64,000 bases of DNA from VGBV01 sp963780395 (lineage in GTDB: Bacteria > Actinomycetota > Thermoleophilia > Solirubrobacterales > 70-9): assembly GCA_963780395.1 (NCBI GenBank), contig CAWABY010000014.1, forward strand, positions 108,877 to 172,876. The letters run 5' to 3'. Within the stretch, counting starts at the first letter, position 1; the number at the start of each line of letters is the position of its first letter. The notes under the pieces were generated by a model, which made no database searches, had not been told where the DNA came from, and worked only from the letters and a program-made list of their open reading frames with translations. This document shows, one piece after another, positions 37,082 through 47,089 of this stretch. The position numbers and the translations under genes are program-made.

Positions 37082-38407
37082 CTAGCGCAGCGCGGCGCGG
37101 CGCAGCTTGCCCGAGCCGGTCCGGGGCAGCTCCTCGGCGACCTCGAAGCTCTTCGGAACCTTGAACGGGGCCAGGCGCGAGGCGCACCAGCTGCGCAGCT
37201 CCTCTGGCTCGGGCATGCCGCCGTCGCGGGCGACGACAACAGCGACGACCGCGTTCTGCCAGTCCGGATCGGGGCGCCCCACGACCGCGGCCTCGACCAC
37301 GTCGGGGTGCGCCGCCAGCACCTCCTCGACCTCCTCCGGGGCCACATTCTCGCCGCCGGTGACGATCACGTCGTCGCGTCGGCCCTCGACCCAGAGGAAG
37401 CCCTCGGCGTCGATGCGCCCGGAGTCGCCGGTGTGCAGCCAGCCGTCCTCGTCCGCGGAGCCGGGGGCGACGGTCGGTCCCTGGACCAGGATCTCGCCGT
37501 CGGCGATGCGGACGTGCGTGGTCAGCAGCGGCCGGCCCGCCGAGCCGCGCTTGCGCTCGGCATCCGAGGGCGACAGGGTCGTCACCTGCGAGCAGGCCTC
37601 GGTCAAGCCGTAGGTCTGGACGACGGTGCCCCCCAGGGCGAGGGCCTCGGCGAGGACCTCGTCGGGAACCGGGCCGCCGCCGACGAGCAGCGCCCGGGGG
37701 CGCTCGATCGCGGCGCCGGCGTCGAGCAGCCTGGTCAGCATCGTCGTCACCAGCGAGACGATCGTGACCTCGTCACGCTGCAGCGACTCGGCGACCCGGT
37801 CGACGTCGAATCCGTCATGGACGATCGTGGTGGTGCCGTAGATGGCCGAGCGCAGCAGGATCGAGAGGCCGGAGACGTGCGAGACCGGCGCGCAGCAGAG
37901 CCAGCGGTCGCCCGGGTCCACCCCGAGGTTGAAGGCCGAGCCGACCGCGCTCCAGAAATGGTTGCCGTACGTGAGCGGCACCGGGCGGGGCGAGCCCGCC
38001 GTGCCGCTGGTCAGAACCCTCGTGCAGGTCGCGTCCAGGTCGATCTCGCCCAGCAGCGGCAGGTCGGCCTCGGCGCCCTCGAGGTCCTCGGGCGAGGACA
38101 GCGTCAGCGCCGACTGACCGTCCCCCAGCACCCGGCGGCGCTCGGCCTCGCCCAGCCTCCGGTCGAGAGGGGCCGCGACCGCCCCGAGCTTCATCAGGGC
38201 GTGGAGAGCGACCGCGAACTCGATCCCGGCCGGCATCGTGATCGCCACCACCGAGTCGCGCCGCACTCCCTTGCCCGCCAGCCTGCGGGCGGCCGAGACA
38301 GCCTCGGCCTCGAGCGTCGCGTAGTCGATCGTACGATCCCCCGCGATCAGGGCGGCACGGTCGGGGCAGGTCTCGGCGCGTTGTGCGAGCCAGTTGTCGA
38401 GCAACAT
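37082..38407 (-). CDS. menE: 2-Succinylbenzoate-CoA ligase
   Basis: A 441-residue AMP-binding enzyme. It has RVLTSGTAGSPRPVPLTYGNH (about residue 131; P-loop), QTYGLTEACSQVTTLS (about 263), LHTGDSGRIDAEGFLWVEGRRDDVIVTGGENVAPEEVEEVL and the final PRTGSGKLRR with the catalytic Lys. Length and the neighbouring menB, menA, menC and menD identify it as MenE, which activates o-succinylbenzoate for menaquinone. It starts ATG 38407 with GGAGG upstream and is divergent from menB, whose start is only 31 bases away. Confidence 0.9.
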   Translation of the reverse strand: MLLDNWLAQRAETCPDRAALIAGDRTIDYATLEAEAVSAARRLAGKGVRRDSVVAITMPAGIEFAVALHALMKLGAVAAPLDRRLGEAERRRVLGDGQSALTLSSPEDLEGAEADLPLLGEIDLDATCTRVLTSGTAGSPRPVPLTYGNHFWSAVGSAFNLGVDPGDRWLCCAPVSHVSGLSILLRSAIYGTTTIVHDGFDVDRVAESLQRDEVTIVSLVTTMLTRLLDAGAAIERPRALLVGGGPVPDEVLAEALALGGTVVQTYGLTEACSQVTTLSPSDAERKRGSAGRPLLTTHVRIADGEILVQGPTVAPGSADEDGWLHTGDSGRIDAEGFLWVEGRRDDVIVTGGENVAPEEVEEVLAAHPDVVEAAVVGRPDPDWQNAVVAVVVARDGGMPEPEELRSWCASRLAPFKVPKSFEVAEELPRTGSGKLRRAALR

Positions 38408-38438
38408 TCAGGAAGTCCTCCGGGCTATCGTCCGAATT

Positions 38439-39316
<878 letters not shown>

Positions 39317-39320
<4 letters not shown>

Positions 39321-40204
39321 GCGCTGTTCGGATCTGGTTGATGGCCGCGCGGCCGCGGACGCTCCCGGCCGCGATCGCGCCGGTGCTCGTCGGCAGCGCC
39401 GCCGCCTATTACGTGAGCGAGGAGCTGCGGGTCCTCCCCTTCGTCGGCGCCCTGGTCGGAAGCATCTTCATCCAGATCGGCACCAACCTGGCCAACGACT
39501 ACTCGGATGCCAAGCGAGGGGCCGACACCGCCGACCGGCTCGGTCCGGTGCGTGTCACTGCCTCGGGCCTGGCCGCGCCGCGCCGCGTCCTGGTCGCGAC
39601 CTGGGTCGCGTTCGGAATCGCGATCGCCTGCGGGATCTATCTCGCGACCGTCGCGGGGCCCGTGATCATCGCCATCGGGATCGTCTCGATCCTCGCCGGC
39701 GTCCTCTACACGGGCGGGCCCCGGCCCTACGGTTACGCGGGGCTCGGAGAACTGTTCGTGTTCCTCTTCTTCGGCCTCGTGGCGGTCAACGGCTCCTACT
39801 ACGTGCAGCTCGAGCGCCTCGACTGGCTGCCGTTCGGGCTGTCGCTGTCGATCGGCGCGATGGCGGCCGCGATCCTCGTCGTCAACAACGTCCGCGACAT
39901 CGAGACGGACCGGCGCGCCGGCAAGAACACGCTCGCGGTCAGGCTTGGACGTGAGCGCGCCCGCAAGCTGTTCATGGTTCTGATCGGGGGCGCGTACGTC
40001 CTGCTGCCGATCACTCTTGCCGCCGAGGGCGGGCCCTGGGCGCCGATGCTCGGAGCGCTGTCGGCGCCCCTGGTGCTGCCGGCGCTCAATCCGGTCCTCA
40101 ACCGGACCGACGGGCCGGCGCTGAACGGCGCCCTGGCGGCGACTGGCAGGCTCCTGGGAGTCTTCAGCCTGCTGGTCGCGGCCGGACTCGTGCTTGCCGC
40201 CTAG
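39317..40204 (+). CDS. menA: 1,4-Dihydroxy-2-naphthoate polyprenyltransferase
   Basis: A 295-residue UbiA-family membrane enzyme with about eight helices that attaches the isoprenoid chain to the naphthoquinone ring. First motif: QIGTNLANDYSDAKRGADTADRLGPVRVTASG (about residue 52; Asp-rich NDxxD); second: NNVRDIETDRRAGKNTLAVRLGR (about 185; DxxxD). The GTG start overlaps menB by 4 bases, so the two are coupled. The 14-kDa-long loop is not unusual. It is followed 25 bases later by menC. Confidence 0.95.
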
Positions 40205-40217
40205 GGGCGTTCGCTCG

Positions 40218-40223
40218 TAGGAT
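40218..40223 (+). promoter_or_regulatory. -10 box of leaderless-type menC promoter
   Basis: TAGGAT at 40218-40223, then six bases (CGCCGC) and the GTG start. The mRNA would begin at the start codon. It is one of nine such arrangements in the window. Confidence 0.5.
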
Positions 40224-40229
40224 CGCCGC

Positions 40230-41312
40230 GTGCGCCTGGAGTCGCTCGAGGTGGTGCCCTACTCGCTCCCCTTCCGGGAGTTGTACGCGACCGCGGCGGG
40301 GCAGCTTCGCGAGCGCGAGCTTGTGCTGGTCAGGGTGCGAGGCGAGGGCCTCGAGGGCCTGGGCGAGACGGCGTCGCTGGCGCTGCGGGGCGGCCCGGGG
40401 GTGCGGGCGATCGCCGAGGAGATCGAGGGGGTGTGCTGGCCGGCGATCGCCGAGAGCGGGTTCGAGCCCGATCGGATCTGGTCGGCCCTCGCCCGCTGCC
40501 GCAACCGCGGAGCCGGCGCACAGGCCGTTGCCGCGGTCGATATCGCGCTGCACGATCTGGCCGGCAAGGCCACCGGGCAGCCGGTCTGGCGGCTGCTGGG
40601 CGCAGAGGCCAGCACCCCGGTCAAGTGCAACGCGACCGTCCCCGCCGCCAACCCGGCGCAGCTGCGAGCGCTCGCCGAGCGCTGGGCCGAGGCGGGCTTC
40701 GACACCTTCAAGCTCAAGGCCGGGCTCGCGGGGGATGTGGCGCAGCTGGCGACGGTAAGAGAGGTGCTCGGGCAGGAGGCGCACCTCCGCGTCGACGCCA
40801 ACGGCGCCTGGTCGGTCGCGGTGGCGATCGAGCGACTCGAGGCCATGGCCCAACACACCCTCGAGCTCGCCGAGCAGCCGGTCGCCGGGCTCGAGCAGAT
40901 GGCCGAGGTGCGCCGGGCGAGCAGGGTTCGCATCGCCGCCGACGAGGGCATCGTCACGACCCGCGACGCGCGCCGAGCCTACGAGCTGCGGGCCTGCGAG
41001 CTCGCGAACGCCAAGCTCGCCAAGGTCGGCGGCATCGCGGCCACGATCGAGATATCCGCCGAGATCCCCACCTACCTCTCCAGCGCCCTGGAGGGCCCCG
41101 TCGGAATCGCCGCCGCCGCCCACACCGCGCAGGCGCTGCCGCTGCGAGGGACGGCCGCCGAGCCGGCCCACGGGCTCGCGACCGAGCGCCTCTTCTCGGA
41201 GTCGATCGGCGAGGGATTGACAAGCGAGGGCGACCTGCTGCTGCTGAGCGACAAGCCCGGCCTGGGCGTCGAGCTGGACGACGCCGCGCTTGCGGCCCGC
41301 CGGCTCGCCTGA
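40230..41312 (+). CDS. menC: o-Succinylbenzoate synthase
   Basis: A 360-residue enolase-superfamily protein. The active-site marks are TFKLKAG (Lys-x-Lys, about residue 160), RVDANGAW (Asp ligand, about 185), LELAEQPV (Glu, about 213) and AADEGI (Asp, about 237), then AKVGGI with the second catalytic Lys. It dehydrates SHCHC in menaquinone synthesis; some members also racemise N-acylamino acids, but the men setting decides for MenC. The GTG start has TAGGAT exactly 6 bases upstream and no ribosome site, so it appears leaderless with its own promoter. Confidence 0.93.
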   Translation: MRLESLEVVPYSLPFRELYATAAGQLRERELVLVRVRGEGLEGLGETASLALRGGPGVRAIAEEIEGVCWPAIAESGFEPDRIWSALARCRNRGAGAQAVAAVDIALHDLAGKATGQPVWRLLGAEASTPVKCNATVPAANPAQLRALAERWAEAGFDTFKLKAGLAGDVAQLATVREVLGQEAHLRVDANGAWSVAVAIERLEAMAQHTLELAEQPVAGLEQMAEVRRASRVRIAADEGIVTTRDARRAYELRACELANAKLAKVGGIAATIEISAEIPTYLSSALEGPVGIAAAAHTAQALPLRGTAAEPAHGLATERLFSESIGEGLTSEGDLLLLSDKPGLGVELDDAALAARRLA

Positions 41313-41325
41313 TCTACCGTTGACG

Positions 41326-43101
41326 GTGGTGGATTCGACCAACCGCAACACCGCGCTCGCCTCGGCCATGGTCGAGGAGCTGGCTCGGTGCGGCGTGCGC
41401 CGCGCCGTCGTCTCCCCCGGCTCGCGCTCGACGCCCCTGGCGCTTGCGCTGTGGCGCCAGCCCTCGATCGAGGTCGAGGTGGTCCTGGACGAGCGCAGCG
41501 CCGGCTTCTTCGCGCTGGGAACGGCGCTCGCGACCGGGACTCCGGCGGTGGCGCTGTGCACCTCGGGCTCGGCCGCCGCCCACCTGCACCCGGCCGTGGT
41601 CGAGGCCGACGAGGCGTCGGTGCCGCTGATCGTGCTCACCGCCGACCGTCCACCCGAGCTGCGGGGGATCGGGGCCGGGCAGACGATCGACCAGCTGAAG
41701 CTCTACGGCGACACCGTCCGTTGGTTCTGCGAGGTCGGGACTCACGAGGCCGACGACGCCGGGCTACTGCACTTCCGCTCGGTCGCCTGCCGCGCCTACG
41801 CCTCAGCGCTCGGCGACCCCCGTCCGGGCCCGGTCCACCTGAACGTCCCCTGGCGCGAGCCGCTGGCGCCGATCCCGGTGGAGGGCGATGTGACCGCGAC
41901 CGATCCGCTCGCACTGGAGGGCCGCGGCGAGAGGCCGCTGAACGCCGTCGCCCGGGCCCGGATGCGCCCGGACGATGCCCTTCTGGACGAGGTCGCCGAG
42001 CGCATCGCCGCCGCGCCGCGAGGGCTGATCGTCGCCGGGCGCCAACCCGATTCCGAGCTGGCGGCGCCCGTGGCGGCGCTGGCCGACGCCACGGGGTATC
42101 CGGTGCTGGCCGAGCCGACGTCCCAGCTGCGCTGGGGGGCCGACTCACCGGGCTCGCTGGTGTCCTCCTATGACCTGATCGCGCGCGAGCGGCCGGAAGC
42201 ACTGGCGCCCGAGCTGGTCGTCCGCTTCGGCGACATGCCGACCAGCAAGGCGTTGCGGCAGTGGCTGGCCGGGATCCGCGGGTTGCGCCAGGTGGTCTGC
42301 GACCCGATCGGGGAATGGAGGGAGCCGAGCCGCCGCGCCGAGTCCGTGCTGCGCTCCGACCCGGCCCACCTAGCCACCGGCCTCAGCGAGCGCCTGAAGG
42401 CGGGCGCGGCCGCCCGCCGGGCGGCGGAGAACGAGGGCGACTCGTGGCTGCGCGGGTGGCTGCGGGCCGAGGAGCTGGTCCTCGACGCGGTCCGGGCCGA
42501 GCTCGGGGCGCTTGAGGGGCCGAGCGAGCCCGCCATCTGGCCGGCGCTGGCGGAGGTGCTGCGCGACGGCGACCAGGTGCTGGCCGCCTCGAGCATGCCC
42601 GTGCGCGACCTGGAGGCGTTCCTGCCGCCCGGCCGCGCCCGCGTCCGCTTCATCTCCAATCGCGGCGCCAACGGCATCGACGGGCTCATCTCCACGGCCG
42701 CCGGCGCCGCGGCCGCGTCCGGCGCTCGCACGTGGGGGGTGCTGGGCGACCTCGCGTTCGCCCACGACCTCGGAGGCCTGGCCGTGGCCCGCGAAATCCC
42801 GAACCTGCGCCTGCTGGTGCTCGACAACGGCGGGGGCGGCATCTTCCACTTCCTGCCGCAGGCGGATGCGGTCCCAGAGCCGGAGTTCGAGGCGCTGCTG
42901 GGCACGCCCTCGGGTCTCGACCTGCGGCGCGCCGCCGAGCTGTTCGGGCTCTCCGTCGTCGTCGCACAGAACCCTGCGGAGCTGCAGCAAGCCCTCGCCG
43001 GCGATGAGCGGATGGTGATCGTCCCGCTCGACCGCGCGCGCAACGTGGCCGTCCACCGCCGCCTCAGCGAGGCCGCGGCGGCGGCGCTGGCCCCGGCCTG
43101 A
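41326..43101 (+). CDS. menD: 2-Succinyl-5-enolpyruvyl-6-hydroxy-3-cyclohexene-1-carboxylate synthase
   Basis: A ThDP enzyme of about 591 residues that adds the succinyl group from 2-oxoglutarate to isochorismate. N-terminal PP domain: CGVRRAVVSPGSRSTPLALAL and DERSAGFFALG (Glu-Arg-Ser, catalytic Glu). C-terminal ThDP motif: GDLAFAHDLGGLAVAREIPNLRLLVLDNGGGGIFHFLP, with the GDxxxx...NN-like metal site (here DNGGG). The start is uncertain: TTG 41320 or GTG 41326/41329 all fit; I used 41326. The gene begins 13 bases after menC. Confidence 0.93.
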   Translation: MVDSTNRNTALASAMVEELARCGVRRAVVSPGSRSTPLALALWRQPSIEVEVVLDERSAGFFALGTALATGTPAVALCTSGSAAAHLHPAVVEADEASVPLIVLTADRPPELRGIGAGQTIDQLKLYGDTVRWFCEVGTHEADDAGLLHFRSVACRAYASALGDPRPGPVHLNVPWREPLAPIPVEGDVTATDPLALEGRGERPLNAVARARMRPDDALLDEVAERIAAAPRGLIVAGRQPDSELAAPVAALADATGYPVLAEPTSQLRWGADSPGSLVSSYDLIARERPEALAPELVVRFGDMPTSKALRQWLAGIRGLRQVVCDPIGEWREPSRRAESVLRSDPAHLATGLSERLKAGAAARRAAENEGDSWLRGWLRAEELVLDAVRAELGALEGPSEPAIWPALAEVLRDGDQVLAASSMPVRDLEAFLPPGRARVRFISNRGANGIDGLISTAAGAAAASGARTWGVLGDLAFAHDLGGLAVAREIPNLRLLVLDNGGGGIFHFLPQADAVPEPEFEALLGTPSGLDLRRAAELFGLSVVVAQNPAELQQALAGDERMVIVPLDRARNVAVHRRLSEAAAAALAPA

Positions 43102-43129
43102 GCGCGTCCGGCGCTCTCAGAGCAGCCCC

Positions 43130-43350
43130 GGGGGGGCCGCCAAGCGGAGTTCGGTCCGCAAGCCGACTTTTGCCTACTGGCGCTCGAAGTCCCGCCCGGC
43201 GCCGCCCCGGAGGCGTCCTTGCCCTTGCCCCCGAAGAGCTTGTCCCTGCCGGCCTGGCCCAGCAGGCGGTCCTTGCCTCTCCCGCCCCGCAGAAGGTCGT
43301 TGCCCGCTCCCGCGCAGATCACGTCCTTGCCCCCAAGCCCAGCGGTCAGC
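43130..43350 (-). pseudogene. Remnant of an RTX calcium-binding repeat protein
   Basis: Immediately after the menF stop the minus strand codes GLGGKDVICAGAGNDLLRGG, RGKDRLLGQAGRDKLFGG and KGKDAS, three or four hemolysin-type calcium repeats, with a frame slip and then GGAGRDFERQ and a stop near 43163. No start or signal peptide exists before it; its 5' end is lost at the menF boundary. This looks like the C-terminal scrap of a larger protein like that at 28929. The 245-base gap 43102-43345 contains nothing else I can identify. Confidence 0.55.
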
Positions 43351-44746
43351 CGGCGATCAGCGGCAGCAGCGCCTCGAGCTTGATCTCGGCCTCGGCCAGC
43401 TCGTCGGCGGGGACCGAGCCGGCGACGATGCCGCAGCCGGCGTAGAGGTGCGCGGTGCGGTCGCGCAGCAGTCCCGAGCGCAGTGCGACGCAGAACTCGC
43501 CGTCCTCGGCGGCGTCCATCCATCCGACCGGCCCCGCGTACCAGCCGCGGTCGAGCCCCTCGAGCTGCTCGATCAAGGGCACCGCGGCCTCGTGCGGCTC
43601 GCCACCCACCGCGGGCGTGGGATGCAGTAGGCCCGCCAGCTCGATCGCCGAGCGCGAGTCGGCGAGCTGCGCCTGTATCGGCGTTGCGAGGTGCTGGATG
43701 TTTGCGACGCGCGCGACCGCGGGATCCTCCTCGGCCTCGACCCAGACCGAGTGCGGCCGCAGCGCGCGGGCGATGCGGCGCGCGACGATCCGGTGCTCCT
43801 CCCGGACCTTGTCGCTGTGCAACATCTGCTCGCCGAGGTGATCGTCCACGGCCGGGTCGGCGCTGCGCCGGGTGGAACCGGCCAGCGCCACGGTCGCTGC
43901 CACAGCTCCCCGGCGGCGGATCAGCAGCTCGGGGCTCGCGCCGATGAACGCTGCCTCGGGCGTGCCGACGCAGAAGCAGAAGCACGACGGGAAGAGCTCG
44001 CGCAACGCTCCCAGGATCGGGCCGGCTTCGTGGGCGGCCGGCGAGCTGACCGTGACCTCGCGAGCCAGCACCAGCTTCTCCAGCTCCCCGGCGGCGATGC
44101 GCTCGACCCCGGCGGCGACGGCCTGCTCGTAGTGGTCCGGTGGCCGAGGCGCGTCGATGCGCACGCCGCCCGTGGGAGCCGGGTCCAGCGGCCCCAGCGG
44201 CGCCTCCCGCAGGACCTCGAGGCGGCGTCGCGCCCGCTCCATGGCATCGGCTGCAGCCTCAGCATCGGTGACGATCACGTTCAGGGTCAGCCAGCACCGC
44301 TGGCCGCTGCGCAGCAGCGACAGCTCCGGCAGCACCATCAGCGCCGGGGGCAGCGAAGACCACGGCGGCGAGGCGCCGCCGTCCGGCGCGAAGGCGAATC
44401 CCCCGGTCCAGACCGGACCGGCACCGGCGGGAAGGCCGGGCGGCGCCTCGATCGCGGCGTCGCGCAGCAGCTCCGAGCAGTCGCGCGCGACGTCGCCGAA
44501 GCGCTCGGGGCCGCGCGAGACGACCTCGTGGGCGCTGCCCAGGGCACCGAGCGCAAAGCCGTCGCGGTCGGGCTGCTCCCAGCAGAACCAGCGGTCCGAG
44601 GCGAGCCTGGAAGCGAGCACGGCGCCGCTGACGTCGGTGGAATCGACGGCGACGGTGGCGCTGGCGAGCGTGCGGCGGCCGCGCGCACCGGCGTCCTCGA
44701 TCGCGATGGAGACGGCGTCGAGCAGGCCCTCCGTCGCCAGCGTCAT
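43346..44746 (-). CDS. menF: Isochorismate synthase
   Basis: A 466-residue chorismate-binding enzyme that makes isochorismate for menaquinone (or a siderophore). Signature parts: EKLVLAREVTVSSP (about residue 220), FCFCVGTPEAAFIGASPELLIRRRG (about 258), LAGSTRRSADPAVDDHLGEQMLHSDKVREEHRIV, IQHLATPIQAQ and LHPTPAVGGEP, ending in YAGCGIVAGSVPADELAEAEIKLEALLPLI. The nearby menD/menC genes support the menaquinone role. It follows ilvN by 7 bases on the same strand, so ilvB-ilvN-menF could be one transcript. Confidence 0.92.
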   Translation of the reverse strand: MTLATEGLLDAVSIAIEDAGARGRRTLASATVAVDSTDVSGAVLASRLASDRWFCWEQPDRDGFALGALGSAHEVVSRGPERFGDVARDCSELLRDAAIEAPPGLPAGAGPVWTGGFAFAPDGGASPPWSSLPPALMVLPELSLLRSGQRCWLTLNVIVTDAEAAADAMERARRRLEVLREAPLGPLDPAPTGGVRIDAPRPPDHYEQAVAAGVERIAAGELEKLVLAREVTVSSPAAHEAGPILGALRELFPSCFCFCVGTPEAAFIGASPELLIRRRGAVAATVALAGSTRRSADPAVDDHLGEQMLHSDKVREEHRIVARRIARALRPHSVWVEAEEDPAVARVANIQHLATPIQAQLADSRSAIELAGLLHPTPAVGGEPHEAAVPLIEQLEGLDRGWYAGPVGWMDAAEDGEFCVALRSGLLRDRTAHLYAGCGIVAGSVPADELAEAEIKLEALLPLIAG

Positions 44747-44753
44747 TCGAAAC

Positions 44754-45308
44754 CTAGCTGTCGGGCTTGGCCCGCTGGATCGCGACCTCGCCCGTGCGCA
44801 CCATCTCCATCAGCCCGTGCGGGCGGATCATGCGCTCGAAGGCCTCGATCTTGTCGGCGCTGCCGGTGACCTCGATCGTCAGCGAGCGGCGCGATACGTC
44901 GACGATCTTGCCGCGGAAGATCTCGGCGAACTGCATGATCTCGGCGCGGCTCTCGATCGGGGCCGAGACCTTGAACAGCGCCATCTCCCGGGCGATCGTC
45001 TCGGCCGGGCTCATGTCGCGGATCTTGATCACGTTGACCAGCTTGTGCAGCTGCTTCGTGACCTGGTCGATCGGGTGGACCGCGCCGTCAACCGTCAGCG
45101 TGAAGCGGGCGATGTCGGGGTCCTCCGTGGGCCCGACCGCGAGCGTGTCGATGTTGAACCCGCGGCGGCTGAACAGGCCCGCGATCCGCGCCAGCACACC
45201 GGGCTTGTTCTCGGTGGTGATCGAGAGCACGTGCTTGCGGCCGGTGAGGCGCCCGGAGGCGGCCTCCAGGTCCTCGAGCTTGATCAGGTCCGGGGTCCCG
45301 GCTTCCAT
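44754..45308 (-). CDS. ilvN: Acetolactate synthase small (regulatory) subunit
   Basis: A 184-residue ACT-domain protein. LSITTENKPGVLARIAGLFSRRGFNIDTLAVGPTEDPDIARFTLTV (about residues 28-75) is the valine-binding ACT domain; the C-terminal half (VSAPIESRAEIMQFAEIFRGKIVDVS) is the second domain that activates the catalytic subunit. It begins right at the ilvB stop (no gap) and needs IlvB to function. Confidence 0.95.
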   Translation of the reverse strand: MEAGTPDLIKLEDLEAASGRLTGRKHVLSITTENKPGVLARIAGLFSRRGFNIDTLAVGPTEDPDIARFTLTVDGAVHPIDQVTKQLHKLVNVIKIRDMSPAETIAREMALFKVSAPIESRAEIMQFAEIFRGKIVDVSRRSLTIEVTGSADKIEAFERMIRPHGLMEMVRTGEVAIQRAKPDS

Positions 45309-47026
45309 CTAGCCGCGCTCCTTGGCCGCGCCCTCGGGCTCGGGGCCGCCGACCATGTCGCGGGCTGCGGACCCGGCGGGGATCATCGGGTAGCAGTTCT
45401 CCTCCTTCGAGACCTGCACGTCCAGCAGCACCGGGCCATCGGCCGCGAGCGCGTCGCGCATCGCGCCCTCGACCTCGCCGGCATCATCGACGCGTCATGC
45501 CCTTGGCGCCGAAGGCCTCGGCCAGCTTCCGACCAATCGGGGCTGGGGCCCATCTCCACCGAGGAGTAGCGCCCCTCCCAGAACAGCTCCTGCCACTGGC
45601 GGACCATGCCGAAATAGCCGTTGTTCATGAGGAAGATCTTGACCGGGATCTCGTGGCGGACGGCGGTGGCCAGCTCCTGGCAGGTCATGATCAGGCTGCC
45701 GTCGCCGGCCAGGCAGACCACCGTGTCATCGGGCTGGGCGACCTTGGCTCCGATCGCGGTGGGCAGCCCGAAGCCCATCGTCCCCAGCCCGCCGGAGTTG
45801 ATCCAGCGGCGCGGCTTATCGAAGTGGTAGTACTGCGCGGCCCACATCTGGTGCTGGCCGACGTCCGAGGTGATGATCGCGTCGCCCTCAGTGGCCTTGT
45901 ACATCGCCTCGACCATCGCCTGGGGCTTTATCTCGCCGGTCTCGGAGCGCTCGTAGCCCAGCGGGTAGTCCTTCTGCCACTCGCGCAGCTGCCGCCACCA
46001 CCCCTCCAGCCGTGAGGAGTCGGCCTTGATCGCGCGGTACTCCTTCGTCAGCTTCGGCAGCACCTGCTTGGCGTCGCCGACGATCGGGATGTGCGCCGGC
46101 ACGTTCTTGGAGATCTCGGCCGGGTCGATGTCGATGTGGACGAACTTGGCGCGGGGCGCGAACTCGCTGAGCTTGCCGGTGATGCGGTCGTCGAAGCGGG
46201 CGCCCACGCAGACGATCAGGTCGGCTTCGTCCATCGCGTAGTTGGCGGTGCGGGTGCCGTGCATGCCCAGCATCCCCAGCCACTGGTCGTGCGGCGCCGG
46301 GAAGCCGCCCAGCCCCATCACCGTGCAGGTGACCGGGAAGTCGTCCGAGAGGCAGAACTCGCGCAACTCCTCGGAGGCGTTGGCGTTGATGACGCCGCCG
46401 CCGGCGTAGATCACGGGCCGGGATGAGTTGGCGAGCGCCTTGGCGGCGATCCGGATCTGCTTGATGTTGCCCTCGGTCGAGGGCTTGTAGCCGGGCAGCT
46501 CGACCGGCTCGGTGCTGGGCTCGTACTCGATGTCGGCGCGCGAGAGGTCCTGGGGCACGTCAACCAAGACCGGGCCGGGCCGCCCGGTCGAGGCGATGTG
46601 GAAGGCCTGATGGATGTATTCCGGGATGTGCCGCGGGTCGGTGACCATCATCGAGTGCTTCACGATCGGCAGCGTGATGCCGCTGACGTCGGCCTCCTGG
46701 AAGCCGTCGGTGCCGATCAGCTCGGTCCGCACCTGGCCGGTGATGAAGACCGTCGGGACCGAGTCCATGATCGCGTCGGCGATCGCGGTGACGAGGTTGG
46801 TGGCGCCGGGGCCCGAGGTGGCCATCGCCACCCCGACCTTGCCGGACGCCTTGGCGTAGCCCTCGGCCATGTGCCCCGCGCCCTGCTCGTGGCGAGCCTG
46901 GATGTGGGTCAGGTCGGCGTCGTAGATCGCGTCGTAGGTGGGCAGGTTCGCCCCGCCCGGGATCCCGAACACATGCTCGACGCCCTCAGCCTTGAGGGCC
47001 TCCATCAGTGCGTCGGCAGCGCGCAT
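45309..47026 (-). CDS. ilvB: Acetolactate synthase large subunit, frame disturbed at the C-terminus
   Basis: A ThDP/FAD enzyme of about 570 residues; common step of Val, Leu and Ile synthesis. Seen: EGVEHVFGIPGGANLPTYDA (start), ARHEQGAGHMAEGYA (catalytic Glu), GDGSLIMTCQELATAVRHEIPVKIFLMNNGYFGMVRQWQ (ThDP-metal motif). The unbroken frame goes off course after PSPDWS and stops at 45383. Two extra bases, one near 45535 (TCGGAAG for TCGAAG) and one near 45493 (ATGACGCG for ATGCGCG), restore KLAEAFGAKG, VDDAGEVEGAMRDALAADGPVLLDVQ and a natural end, KEENCYPMIPAGSAARD to stop 45309 next to ilvN. The ATG has TACCAT 6 bases upstream (leaderless type). Confidence 0.93.
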
Positions 47027-47089
47027 GAGCCGATGGTAGCGAGCAGGCAGAGCCGTTCCCGGACTGGCTCTTGCGCCCGCCGTGTGGCC

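Noticed and set aside
42168..43985. 605-codon minus-strand frame including RTX repeats
   Set aside because: Only 43163-43350 has real RTX sequence; the remainder is antisense to menD or off-frame in menF.
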